From NCBI GenBank assembly GCA_958496175.1, contig OY292279.1, positions 3,534,001 to 3,598,000 of the forward strand: a DNA stretch of 64,000 nucleotides. Direction: 5' to 3'. Every line of letters begins with the position of its first letter. The stretch's first letter is position 1. This document shows, one piece after another, positions 22,746 through 33,935 of the stretch. The notes under the pieces were generated by a model. The model made no database searches. It was not told the DNA's origin and was given only the letters and a program-made list of their open reading frames with translations. The DNA is from Sisyra terminalis (taxonomy: Eukaryota; Arthropoda; Insecta; Neuroptera; Sisyridae). The position numbers and the translations under genes were made by a program.

Positions 22746-24700
22746 AAAAACTGGGAGGAAAAACGAAAAAATCCTATTAGAATCCTTATGATTTGATGAA
22801 ACACCCAGCTGATTGTATATCCTTGACACGTTTGGTTGATTTTTTCCATCAAAATTCCAACGAAAAGGAAGTGAAATTTCGATCTTATTATGCTGATAAA
22901 ATTTAAATGAAAATATTACAAATTTTGTATCTTTATTTGTAATATGTAAAACAAATGGGATTTAAATGGGATGAAGGGCGTGTTTTCATCATTAATCCAT
23001 AAATCCCACCATGGAAACAATCATACACTATCACTGTCACATTGATGACATTTTCATGATGCAATTTACCTCTATGCATAGATCGAAATGCATTTCATTG
23101 CATTCAGTTGATACATGTTTGTGTGTTTTCATGGTTTAAATTAACTATTGCATCCATTGAGAATTATTTCCATGCCAAAATTAAATCGATCGCAAACCAA
23201 TCGTATTCAGACTTTGTTTAAAAAGTTTTTTTTTTGGGAAAATTGATTTGGGTTTTTCTCAAAACTCCTCTACACCCTAGGCAATCAAATCTCTCATACT
23301 TACCTCACCAACATCATTAGCACAACCCCAACACTCAACCCTTTATTTATTTTCCAATTTTCACCCCTTGAAAACGTGAAAATTTTTGCGGATTACAGAG
23401 AGATCTTAACGAAGCAAAATCAAAACAGTTTTTCCGTTGATTTGTACAATAAAACTGCAACAATAAAATTCGGTAAGCAAATATTTGCTTCGTCTATTTC
23501 TCCCGTTGCAATCCCTATTAGTTGACTCGAATTTATATGAATGTGTAATTTGCTAATCTAAATTTATTCCGCATCGTAATGTAATTGAATTATGTGCCTC
23601 ATACACTGATTGAATTTTAATTAACTTTAAATATGATGAATGATATTCCTCGCCTTCATCACTACATTTGTCCAACTTTCTCGTTTATAATTAGCCTGAT
23701 AAACCTGCAATCAGAAGAATAAAATAAAATCAAATCTAAATTATAAATTTCCGTTCGTTTACTTAATTTTATTTGCAATATTATTTGTCAGTGTTTGAAA
23801 ATTAATCTGGGATAAAATTTAATGGATTGGGGGGTGGGGGGTGTATAGATTATATAGACAACGTGGGGAACGGTTGGAGAAGCGAGCAAATGCAGAGAAA
23901 TTGTCTGTGTTTCGTTGGGATATTTGCTCAATATTAATATTTACCTTTGAAGTAATGAAAATTATCTCGTCTGAATTAAATTCTGAATTCGCATTTAAAC
24001 GCTTCCAAGCAACTATTCGTTTGTTCAAGTAAATACACGGGCGGAGGTGTTTCAAAAATAGCCAGACTATGATTGAACTTGATTTTATGGGATTATTTGG
24101 TGGATAAGTTTTGAATAGTTTTACCATTTGAATTTGTCCCTTTTCAGAGTGATTTGGAGTCGAAATATATGCAACTTATCTAAATTAAAAATGTATAAAA
24201 TTAAGGAAAAAATAATTCAGTATTTTATCCGAATTTATTTCAATAGTTTCTTTGTTTTTTCCGAATAAAAAACCCAAATATTTGTTCATATGTCAATGAC
24301 GAACGCCTTTGAACTGGTTTCCCTTCATTTAAGATAAGAAATATTTGGTTTTACGTGGAAAAAAAACATTTTCTCATTATTTTAATTGCCATTTTGATGA
24401 TTGATTTATTCAGTTGTAAGAAAAAACCTGTCAAAAAACTACTAAAAATTTGATGCATTTTTTAAAATTTGGTGTCTCTGGCTTTCATACTTTTAGTTGT
24501 TAATCAGAAGCAAATTTAGGTTCAATGTCGAATATTTCAGTGCGAATTTTGCATACGATTATGGAAGACTTACTATCTAAAAAATTGAAGAAATCTTTGA
24601 AATAATACACAAAGATAGAAATTAAATCTGTTGAAGTATTACTGAATAATTAAAATTGACTTGGATACCCTTCAAAAGCGTTTACTTAGGGCAAATTTTT
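22746..24700. other. Unique DNA between two opposed RT relics
   Basis: No gene is recognised. A strong isolated donor-like sequence lies on the minus strand (GGTGAG|GTAAGTATG, complement of about 23296-23310). An acceptor-like TTGTTGCAG lies about 150 bases upstream of it. The interval has stops in all frames, so at best it would be a non-coding exon. G-rich DNA (GGGGGGTGGGGGG) lies at 23828-23840. Confidence 0.35.
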
Positions 24701-24701
24701 G

Positions 24702-25765
24702 AGCCATATTTTCATACTAAAATTTTCTGTCAAACAAAATTACTAGACTGCTGAATTAATGATTAATATAATTAATTCAACTGAATTAATATAATTACAA
24801 AAAAGCAAAACTTTGCATTGAAATATTTGTGAGTTATTTACTTCAGTATATCGAAGAGAATATGATAGTCAGGAAAAAGCTTAAGGACTAAAACCAAATA
24901 CTGAAGAGCGTTAAAACTTTTCACTCTAGAAAGCTGCAAGGTATTTAAAAAGACCAGTTAAACAAATCCTTCCACTTAAAAATTGAGTCAAAAGCAATGC
25001 TGGAAAGGCCTCTCGTTTTGAAGCTTTTTTAGATAATTTTTTTGACTCAAATTAATTCATGAAAAGTATGATAAAACTATCGATAAAAGAATCGCAATTC
25101 AATGTCCTTACTAAAATATCTCCTCCATAAGTAGTCAAAAGAATTATCCGGAACTTGTCTACAGAAAATGATCTGGTAAATGAACAGATTCCGAAGGAAT
25201 TGATAAGAAAAATCATAATTCTGATAATTTTACAAAAAGTTACTAAAAAACTTCTTTTTTTCGCTCAGTGAAAGATATGCAAATTAATTTAACTCAAAGC
25301 CTGGTAAACCCATGAAAGATGTTGCTTCTTACTATCCGATAAGTTTACGACCAATAATGAACAAAATATTTGAGAAGTGCAATCTTAAAAGAACAATTTT
25401 GGAGTTCAATAGAGGAGGTTACATACAAAATAATCCTCTTCAATTGAGCAAGTTCACAGAGTTGTAAAAACGATGTAGAATGTACTAACAATAAAAAACC
25501 TTCTTTACAACTATTATGAATTTTTTCCAGATATAGCAAAAGAAATTACTGAAGATCTTGAAATGGGTATACCAAAAGACCACTGTAAAGTTCAAAATTT
25601 ATAGTATAATCGAAATTCCGCTTTCATAAAAGCAAGTCAATCTAAGCCATTCCTACTATACATCAATAGTACTATTCACAAATAATGTTCAATTTTATCG
25701 AGGTATCCCAAATGAAGCTGGATGGACAATTAACTTGGGTAAAACATATAATTGTAAACTATTTT
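24702..25765 (+). pseudogene. Jockey-like reverse transcriptase relic
   Basis: The plus strand preserves RT landmarks in order. First is EQIPKELIRKIIILII (about 25180-25240). Next comes KPGKPMKDVASYYPISL...NKIFEKCNLKR (25297 on), matching the KPGK...SYRPISLLP...KIFEKLLLKR block. After a frameshift there is SSIEQVHRVVKT, matching the HSTIEQ.HRV block, then a damaged F-DIAK segment, and finally LDGQLTWVKHII (about 25718-25753), matching the LTW..HI block. The catalytic A/S-DD box is missing through an internal deletion. Stops, at least one frameshift and a terminal deletion show a dead copy. Where it ends beyond 25765 is unclear. Confidence 0.75.
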
Positions 25766-26129
25766 CCCCCAATTTTCTGATGGACTTAATTTAGATTAGT
25801 CTTCTTAAGACGACTTGCATTTTGTATTGCCTATTATGAATTGCAGAAAAATGATTACAAATCTTCATTTGACATCATCAATTTAACTTTTTCCGGAAAA
25901 TTTTCACCAATTTGTGAACTCTAGAGGCACTAGTTTTGTTAATTCCTTCGATTTAAGAAATGAAATAAAATATTAGTCAGTTCATATGATTTTTTTTATT
26001 TTCCAGGACAATTAGGGTATTAAAGGAAAAAAATTTCATGGAAAATTTCAAAAATTCAAGATAGAACTTATTTTCCAAAAAACAACACTCGAAAACTATT
26101 GATTAGCGTTAATAACGATGAAATTCACT
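25766..26129. other. AT-rich DNA, nothing recognised
   Basis: This is the spacer between the RT relic and the next tandem array. No feature is supported. Confidence 0.4.
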
Positions 26130-26890
26130 TATTCGAATGTCAAAAAGATTTTCCACGATTTTCCAAAGAAAAAGTTACTAATTGAAAAGTTCTTAGTAAT
26201 CTTAATACTTTGAAACAAATGAGCTTTGAATCTACCTACTTTAACGGCAGAAATAATGAAGTTCTTTTCAAATTTGTGACTTTGTAATCATCCCTGTTTT
26301 CCACCCTTAAAAAATGAATTGAATTTTCAAATTTAAACATTTGTTACATCAATATTAACCCTTGAAAATAAAAAATAAAATATTGAATTTGAGCAATCCT
26401 GTAAAAAATGTCTGGAATTATAAAAATTTTGCTAATTGGATTTCAAAACGATTTTCCACGATTTTCCGGAGAAAAAGTTACAAGATATAAAATATTTAGT
26501 AGCCTTAATACTTTGGAAGAAAAAAAAAATCTGCATAGTTTTACGGATGAAAGTATGAACTTTGTAATCATCTCCGGTTTTTTCACCTTTAAAAGATGAT
26601 TTGAATTTTAAAATTAAAATTGTTCCTAAGGCAATATTAACCCTTGAAAGTAAAAAAAAAAATATTGAAATCGAGCAATCCTGTAAGAAATGTTTGGAAT
26701 AATGAAATTGCTAATTGGATTTCAAAATGCGTTTCCATGATTTTCCTCCGGAAAATTTTCAAGTTAAAAAATTATAAGTTGCCCTAATACTTTGGAAGAA
26801 AAATTTTTAATTTTCCATAGTTTCACTGAAGAAATTATGAATTTTCTTCCAAATTTGCTAGTCTTCAATCATCCCATATATTTTCGACCT
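26130..26890. repeat. Tandem repeat, three units of about 285-300 bp
   Basis: The anchor TTTCCACGATTTTCC or a variant occurs at about 26149, 26450 and 26735. Later landmarks in each unit are AATACTTTGGAAGAAAAA, TTTGTAATCATC and CCTTGAAA. A similar phrase (AATCGTGGAAAATCG) is found on the opposite strand in the 44.86-45.2 kb array. The array stops just before a hammerhead motif. Confidence 0.7.
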
Positions 26891-26901
26891 TAAAATACGA
26901 T

Positions 26902-26941
26902 TAGCTACGTTTCGTTACGTATTGTAACTTCATCAGGCTTC
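26902..26941 (-). ncRNA. Minimal hammerhead ribozyme-like motif
   Basis: The minus strand reads CTGATGA (complement of 26930-26936), an extra A, and stem II GTTAC/GTAAC with loop AATAC. GAAA follows (complement of 26910-26913), then self-complementary ACGT and A17. Stem I begins AGC/GCT. It has no inverted partner nearby and it abuts a tandem array. Confidence 0.65.
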
Positions 26942-27239
26942 TAGAATCACAAAAAGTATTTTTGTTTCAGTTTAAACTCAAAATATTTGTTTTTTAAAAG
27001 AAATTAGGCTAGAAATTTGAATTTTCCAGCTCTTTTAAAATATGGTAACAATTATAAGAAATGAGATTGCTTTTACAAGGAAAACTGAAAAAATAATTTT
27101 CTATATTTTGCCAGAATTTTAGATTAAACCATTTTTATTTCAATTTTTCTGTCGTCTCTCATGATTTTGTCGATTGAAAATTTTAATTTATGAATTTTAG
27201 GAGAAAAAAAAATCCAATTTATTCCTACTATAAATAACA

Positions 27240-29215
27240 GAAAAAAAATTCATCATCCCCAAAGCTCATCTTCGTGTTATTCTTTTTTTTTGTGCCTCGT
27301 TTTATGCACACTCACATATTCGTTGTGGGACAAAGAGTTCCGAAAAATACGTTGTCGAGTCGACTTTATAAAACGCGCGACGGCCGAGAACGTAACGTGT
27401 CGACTGAAGGATGGAATAGGGTTGATAATAGTATGAAAGCTCGATGAGCTTTCGGCTTGGGTCGGTGGAGTTCTTGTTCTCTGGTAGGTACACCTACCTA
27501 CATGCATATATATGATATAAGATCGGCTTAGCTAGCCCGGGGGGGGTTGAGGCCAGTTGGGGAGGCGGTTAACATTTAGTACAAAGCTCTGTACATGATG
27601 TGAAGAAAAGAGCCGCCGCCGCCACTGCCGCTGCCGCCATCGCCTCCAACCTGTCATTTTTTCGAGCAGGGTTGGCTTACGTATGAAATATATTTCATTT
27701 CAATGTTTCTAAATTGTATGAAATTCATCTGGCTTTTGCAAAACGAATATTTCTAACATAAATTTTCCGGCGTTTTTTTTTTCGTGTTCCTATTTGGAAC
27801 ATATGAGCTTTTAAAATATTTTTATCTTTTGTGTATTAGTTAGGGAAAAGTTTATCAATATTTTTATACTATAAAGAGTTAATAAAAAAAAATATTTCAT
27901 ATAAAAAAAAATCTTTAAAATTTCAGTTCAAAAGACTGAAATTTTTTTGTAAAGTTCATGAATTTCGGGAACTTTGAACTTGAAGTTTTCATTGTTTAAA
28001 AGTCGAAAGAAAAGGAGTTGAGTTTAACAAAAAGAATTACAATACACACGTCATTACTGCACTGGAGTGCTATATAGCAAGTGCAAGTAAACTGTAGACG
28101 CCTGCATTTTCATCTTTATGAGTCGCTCTTGAGACAGACGTTGCAGATTACAAATAATAGAAGCCTCCTTTTTACTTTCGTATTCCCATATTCCTTTTTT
28201 TTTCGTCGTCCCTGTATCGTGTCGTTGTTCCCGTATTTGTTTCACGTCACTTCTCCAACTTTTCGGGGCGCACCATTGCCGTAAGAATCGCCGGGAACTT
28301 GAAAAAAAAAACACAACAAAAAAAAAATATCCAGACGTAGGCATAAAAAGAAAATCCCCGAGAAATGCATCCCTCCATAACTTGTCCGTACATTGAACGC
28401 AAAAAACACGACAATTCTTTCTCATTTTGTAAATTTCTTACGAAAAAAAAATCGCTTTATTTGCACTTCAACTTCGTAATCATGTGAAAAGACCAAGACG
28501 AAGCTCTCATAATTATATACACACAAAGAGAGACATAAATTTCCCCGGCAATGCCCTGCAGTACAAAGCTCCAAAGCTCGTCGACTCGTATTAAATAATA
28601 AAAATCACAACTTTTTTTTTTCACCGTGAAAAATGTATCAGTTGACCTGCTTTTTAAAAGAAAATGTCTCATATCATAAATGTTGTATCCTTTTGCATGT
28701 TGGAATGACTTCTTTTCCAAAGCTCCCGAAAACCAAGTGGGTGAAGAGAGAAAAGCTGTTCGACACGCAATCACGGCAATATCTACAATTTAAATAAAAC
28801 ATATAGAAAGAAAAAATGTTTTTCTCTCTTTGGAAATGGGATCCCCTGGTGTCTGAACCCTGATTTTTTTATATATTTATATGTCGAAATCCACACGTTC
28901 GGTTCCTGTTGGCTCGACAGGACGTCAACGAGATATTCCAGCCGTGTTTATGATAAAGCCGACCAAATTCCCTTTCATTCTGCGCCAACAATCACATGAC
29001 ATTCGAATATTTTTTTCTTCGGCTTACCGTTAATCTTTAACTGCATTGATTTGTACGATTTTATCCACCATTTCCACAGAAAAATTTAACTTTTTTCCCA
29101 AATTTTCTACCACTAAAATATTTTAAGGAACAAGTAAAGAAATTCCTGATTAACATAAATGAAATATTTTCAAAACTATTTTTTCAGATTTTACGAATCA
29201 ATTTAATTTAATGTT
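27240..29215. other. GC-richer single-copy island
   Basis: The part 27280-27660 is unusually rich in CpG for this window (GTCGAGTCGAC, AAACGCGCGACGG) and ends in a GCC tract. A TATAAAA at 27367-27373 lacks a convincing initiator 30 bp downstream. The AAAGCTC/GAGCTTT motif is dense here (about 27256, 27438, 27583, 27804, 28565 and 28720). A 123-codon minus-strand frame (28054-28425) has no recognisable domain. I would look here first for an enhancer or an unannotated exon. Confidence 0.4.
27612..27647 (+). repeat. Imperfect GCC trinucleotide tract
   Basis: Interrupted (GCC)n runs from 27612 to about 27647, with CTG and CAT substitutions, in the most GC-rich spot of the window. It could code for Ala, Pro or Arg runs depending on frame, but no supporting exon structure is seen. 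Confidence 0.7.
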
Positions 29216-29224
29216 TTTTCAATT

Positions 29225-29263
29225 CCACTACGTTTCGTCACATATTGTGACTTCCTCAGGTAT
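29225..29263 (-). ncRNA. Minimal hammerhead ribozyme-like motif
   Basis: On the minus strand: CTGAGGA (complement of 29253-29259), an extra A, GTCAC/GTGAC stem II, GAAA, ACGT and A17. Stem I is TAC/GTG including one wobble. It is the left arm of a foldback whose right arm is decayed. Confidence 0.6.
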
Positions 29264-29586
29264 CTAAGACATATTTGGGTTTTTTTAAGAATTTCCATCT
29301 ATTTTTTCCTAACTCAAATAAACAACAACAATATCTCTATCCTAGATCAGGATCTACAGACGCTGCTTGGATGATTTATGCATCACACTTAAAATTAAAA
29401 ACAAAAGTATTTGTATATGTTATAAGCGCAATTTTTTTTATTTATTTTTTATTTAGGCATCTACTACAAAAACATATAGAAGCATAAGATGCCTAAGGAA
29501 GTCAAAATACAGACGAAACGTAGAAAAAAATATAAAATTCAATTCAATTTGTTGAAGTTTCGAGGAGTTTTTGAGATTTTTCCATT

Positions 29587-29625
29587 CCACTACGTTTCGT
29601 CACACATAGTGACTTCCTCAGGCAT
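29587..29625 (-). ncRNA. Minimal hammerhead ribozyme-like motif
   Basis: On the minus strand: CTGAGGA (complement of 29615-29621), GTCAC/GTGAC with loop TATGT, GAAA and ACGT. Stem I is weak, with one Watson-Crick and two wobble pairs. The opposing arm near 29656 has a broken core. Confidence 0.55.
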
Positions 29626-30127
29626 CTAATACATACACATTTAAAAATATTAGATGTCTGGAGAAGTAACGAAACGTAGCGGAATTGAAAAAGTAGTAAA
29701 TTCAATTCAATTTGTTGTAGTTGTGAGGATTTTTTGAGGATCTTTTATTACTTAATAATTTCTACTTTGCGCAACATTTCCCAGTTTATTATTGCTTTTT
29801 GTGGCAACTATAAATGACAGTGAAATGTAAAAAAAAAAAGTTTTTAACTCTTTTTTAATCTTTTAAAAGTAAAAAACGTATTCTTTATTCATTTTACTGT
29901 TATTAATAGTTAATAGAAAAATTATTACTAAATTGCGAAACGTGGCGCCAAAATAACACAGTAAAAATTATAAAGAAGTAAAAGATCTTCAAAAAATCTT
30001 TACCACTGCAACAAATTGAATTAAATTTTTTGTTTTTTCAATTTTACTACGTTTCGTCATATATCGTTACTTTCTCAGACATCTAATATTTTATATGTTT
30101 ATCTATGTTCATATGTTTATGTATAGA

Positions 30128-30164
30128 TGTCTGAGGAAGTCACGAAACGTGACGAAACGTAAGG
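30128..30164 (+). ncRNA. Minimal hammerhead ribozyme-like motif, tandem unit 1
   Basis: CTGAGGA (30131-30137) is followed by an extra A, stem II GTCACG/CGTGAC, GAAA (30154-30157), ACGT and A30161. Stem I pairing is poor in this copy. Confidence 0.55.
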
Positions 30165-30293
30165 GACATGAAAAAATAAAGCAAGTTGATCCGTAAAACT
30201 TGAAAATCCATTTTAACAATATTTCGTTTAAGAAAAACAAGAATTCCTTTATTTATTCCTATGTTTATCTATGTTTATATTTTTATGTATAAA

Positions 30294-30330
30294 TGCCTGA
30301 GGAAGTCACGATACGTGACGAAACGTAGGG
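30294..30330 (+). ncRNA. Minimal hammerhead ribozyme-like motif, tandem unit 2
   Basis: CTGAGGA (30297-30303) is followed by an extra A, stem II GTCACG/CGTGAC with loop ATA, GAAA (30320-30323), ACGT and A30327. It lies 166 bp after unit 1. Stem I pairing is poor. Confidence 0.55.
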
Positions 30331-30430
30331 ACAATGAACAAAAAAAATCAAATTGATCCGTAAAAACAGAAAATTCATTTTATGAATATTTCATTTAAAT
30401 AAAACAAAAATTCTTTTAATTATTCCTTAT

Positions 30431-32573
30431 ATGTAACCAATTACAAATATAAAGTAAAATTTCGAAAGTTAAAAAATGAAACTTTCAACCAAAATTCTCA
30501 CATCTAAAGTGCTAAATTGAGATTACCAATTTTCCAGCTTAGAATTTAGGCAAATCATTTGCAAAAGCATCAGCTAGTCAATCAGTAATAGATCTTATGC
30601 ACAAAAGTTTTAATATCAATGAGTTGAACTCGAGAAAATTATGGACTTATTGATCTTTTGTGACATCATAGTTGAAATATTCAAACCGAGATATTCATAT
30701 ATTAAATATAATAACAATTTTCACAATTTTTTACATTTTCCGCCTATGGAAAAATTTTTTATGCCCTAAAAATTACTCTGTACTTTTTCTAACCTTCTGC
30801 AATGATTATGGCCAAAAATCAACCCAAAAATTATGAAAATTCAATATTTGTATTCCCAATCTATTATGGAAGAGAAAGAAAAAAATAAAATTTAGAAAAT
30901 GAGCTTTTTAAACCACCTGTTAATAATCATTTCTGCTGTATTCTTTTGCTTGTTGAAAATCAATCATTTTTAATTAAGGTTTTCGATTATTTTTTGTACA
31001 GTTTTATTTGATTGATGTCATTGATTACTGGCCAAATTTTTTTGGAAACTTTCCCAAAAGCAAATATCATACTATAGATATTTTTTGATTGAAATATCCT
31101 ACGATTGATCCATAATGAACAAAGCGATTCGCCTAATGTGGGGGGTTCCCAATGTTTTAATATGAGCTTAGGGCGACCAAATGACCGGGTGCAGGGTGCA
31201 GGATGCACTGACGAGAATTAGAAGTGAATAGAGTCTGTGTAAAGCATTGCCAGTGGCCCATACGGGCATTAGTGTTACTTTGGATGTAAAACATGAACTC
31301 ATTAAATGTAATCTGACACGATAATGAGATGTCAAATGGTTACGTCCACAATTTCCATTTTATTTCACACATGTGCATGGGATATTGGTCGACAATGACA
31401 GCGAATGCGAAATGCACTGTTAATGCAATCGTTTTCCTCCCTCTGGATCTTCGGTCACGTTCAATGAATGTTAAATGGCAAGTATTTAGCATTAAAACTG
31501 GTTAAAATAGGTTACACTGTATTATTAATATTAACACTGATAGTTTCTAATGGGAACTCGTTATAATTGCCCCCGTTCCACCCCCTGAATGATTTGCCAC
31601 TTTTGTACGTTTCACGTGACTGTATTTATAAAAATCGGCTTAAATAAATAAATTTGCTATTTAAAAATCGTTTATCAGATGTAAATATTACGACACGTTG
31701 TAATTTGGCCGAGCAAAAACATCCCCTTAATATAATTTCGCCGAATATATGAGGAAAAAGTTTTAACATAAAACGCAAAGCATTTTCCTGACGAGACAAC
31801 GGGGAAAATTTGGTTGATACAATATATGAAATCTAATAAATAAACGTAGAATTATCCAAATATGATATTCTTTCGAATGAGACCGTTTGATTGATATCCC
31901 TGCCATGCAAGTCAAGTACCTATTTTACATTTTATTACAATTTCCTCGTGTTTGATCAATGCGTGCGAGTTTCCCGTCTAACGTTTTTCTCTTTATGATA
32001 AAATGAAATGTGAAAGAATAACAAAATGTAGGTGGAAATATACATAAGGCATATAGCAATGGTCTTCCCGTTTTATGCTTGTGATGACTAGTAGAGTAAA
32101 TTATAGAATTGCGTGTGGATTTAGAAAAAAAAACACACACACACATACAGGATTGGAATGAAGAGAATTAAATACAGTGGAATTAGGGGGTGGGAAGCAG
32201 GGATTGTAATGAGGAAATGGGAATCGCGTGCCGAAGAAATAGCCTCTTCTCGAATCAATTCGCTCAAGTAATTGACACATGATAAGGGAAGAAAATTATA
32301 GTTTTTGTGGGGTTTTCCAACGAAAAGTTAACGAAATGGCAAATAATTATATGATTTGTTTGAAGATCTTATCAAGGATGTATTGTAGTTGCTTGGATTT
32401 TAAAAGAGCTTGTTTTTTATTCAATCAATTCTTTGAAAATTCGACCAATGAAATTCAAACAATTTTTAAAGTTTTCATAATTTGGCAGAAAAAAGTGTCA
32501 ATATAAATGAGCAAATACGAGAAAACTATGGGTCTATATACCCATAGACCCATAGAAACCGAAATATTAACAA
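30431..32573. other. Single-copy-looking DNA, no gene recognised
   Basis: The part 31000-32300 has mixed composition and short overlapping frames. A (CA)n tract lies near 32130. At 32527-32556, TATGGGTCTATATACCCATA and a repeat of its second half form a small palindrome next to the Helitron end. No splice pair was found. Confidence 0.4.
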
Positions 32574-32574
32574 A

Positions 32575-32775
32575 CTAGCTGATCCCCGCAACTTCGTCTG
32601 TGTAACGTAAAATTTCATCAGACAGGGGCGGGGTATATAAATACACAATTTTATATATGCACGGTCTTAAAAACGTATTTACTTTAAGCCTTATTATTAT
32701 AATTTTTTTTTACTACTATTGTTACTTTTTTTCGTTAATATTTCCTTATTGAGCAACCCTAAGGATTTATTTTCT
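32575..32775 (-). mobile_element. Helitron 3' fragment on minus strand
   Basis: CTAG at 32575-32578, preceded by A, begins the inverse of the Helitron 3' end (CTAGCTGATCCCCGCAACTT). The fragment then continues as the inverse of about 7660-7780, including the (TAA)n tract and TTAATATTTCCTTATTGAGC. The 3' half between these two blocks is largely missing, so this is an internally deleted fragment. Confidence 0.7.
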
Positions 32776-33098
32776 AAATTTTTTCCATTAATCTATTACT
32801 TTATTGAAGAGGAATCGAATTTTTGATAATATAAATGAAATTCAATTTAAAAAGATCCACTAACACCGAAATTTTCCAGGTCAATTAAAAACTTTGTTGA
32901 AAATTTTGGTTTTAACAAAAACGATGTTTTTCCCTGAATTTACTAAAGTATCTTCAATTTTCTGATGAGTTAAATCTCTTTTATGATATTTGAACTTCAA
33001 AAGAAACTTCTTATCCAAAAAAATTAAATCTTAAAGTATTGAAGTCATTCTAGAAGACATTTACACTTAAATAACACCAAAATAGGCTTCTATTTACC
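32776..33098. other. AT-rich spacer
   Basis: No feature is recognised between the Helitron fragment and the following inverted repeat. Confidence 0.4.
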
Positions 33099-33434
33099 AA
33101 AATTTATGTGAAAAATTCGAATAACCGAGATTTGGTTTTTATTTTTTATTTTTTGCAAAAAAATATATTTTTTCACGAAATGTGGTGAAAACTTACCTTT
33201 ATATGTCCCAAACATATAGTAATTTTTTTTATTTAAAATATTCATTTTTTCACCTTATTTTGACTTAATATCTTAAAAGCACCCTAATTTTCAATTGAAA
33301 ATTTTCACGTTAAAATATCTGCTTTTTTAAAAAAGTTGGTGAGTTTTTTGTTTGTTGAAATCTCTACTTTCTGATGGTATAAAAAAAAAATATACTCTAC
33401 TATGGTAAATGTTCTCAGAAAATTCAAATAATGA

Positions 33435-33623
33435 TTGGACAAATGCACAAATTTATGCTCAAATTGTCATGGTTCTGAAACATGCTCCAATGTGGAAGAA
33501 AAAACCTACGAGGAAGTTGATGATTCAGATGAAATTATGGATGAAGTACTAATGCAGACCAGAAATAATTTTGGAGACGAAGACGGTGATGGTCTTGAAG
33601 ATTTCGAAGATCTAATACAATAA
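33435..33623 (+). pseudogene. Acidic C-terminal protein fragment of a mobile element (left arm)
   Basis: The frame reads C..LC..C.G...C followed by an acidic tail that includes EEVDDSDEIMDE and FGDEDGDGLEDFED. The cysteine spacing looks like a small zinc-binding knuckle. The alternative frame WTNAQIYAQIVMVLK is open in both arms too, but it is less protein-like downstream. I cannot name the family. An acidic, Cys-containing C-terminus in an inverted repeat suggests a transposon-encoded protein. The copy is truncated at the spacer. Confidence 0.45.
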
Positions 33624-33659
33624 TCTTTTTATTTATAAATACCTTATTTTGCATTCTAA

Positions 33660-33935
33660 TTACTTCTGCATTAATTTTTGTCTCTTTGATGGCATTTCTT
33701 CATCGTTAGATTCGACAAACCTTTCTGATTCTAGTGGATCTTCGAAATCTTCAAGACCATCACCGTCTTCGTCTGCAAAATTATTTTTGGTCTGCATTGG
33801 TTCTTCATCCACAATTTAATCTGAATCATCAACTTCCTCGTAGGTTTTTTCTTCCACATTGGAGCATGTTTTAGAACCATGACAATTTGAGCATAAATTT
33901 GTGCATTTGTCCAATCATTATTTGCATTTTCTGAG
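33660..33935 (-). pseudogene. Acidic C-terminal protein fragment (right arm, longer copy)
   Basis: This is the inverse copy of the left-arm fragment, with an in-frame TAA where the left copy has a Glu codon. It extends further, through ESNDEEMPSKRQKLMQK to a stop at 33660-33662. The terminal SKRQKL is a plausible nuclear localisation signal. Comparing both copies indicates one source protein whose C-terminus is the acidic tail plus this basic end. Confidence 0.45.

Larger units (their letters stand above)
29216..30430. repeat. Cluster of hammerhead-bearing foldbacks and tandem units
   Basis: Seven arms share CCTGAGGAAGTCAC...GTGACGAAACGTAG or its complement. They form three consecutive foldbacks (about 29221-29530, 29584-29700 and 30040-30165). 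The last right arm is duplicated in tandem with a period near 166 bp (cores at 30131 and 30297). Flanks share AATTCAATTCAATTTGTTG and TTGATCCGTAAAA. Four cores are intact, while those at about 29492, 29657 and 30080 are damaged (CTAAGGA, CTGGAGA, CTGAGAA). Confidence 0.75.

Noticed and set aside
23296..23450. Minus-strand acceptor and donor pair that could bound an exon
   Set aside because: All frames contain stops and the acceptor tract is weak. The donor alone is good but is not enough for an exon call.
27367..27373. TATAAAA as a promoter
   Set aside because: No initiator-like sequence about 30 bases downstream on either strand. Noted only as part of the CpG-rich island.
28054..28425. 123-codon open frame on the minus strand
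   Set aside because: Low-complexity Phe/Ser run, no domain and overlapping open frames on the other strand; most likely chance.
29490..30092. Further hammerhead arms at about 29492, 29657 and 30080
   Set aside because: Their cores read CTAAGGA, CTGGAGA and CTGAGAA. They belong to the family but lack invariant residues, so I do not count them as functional motifs.
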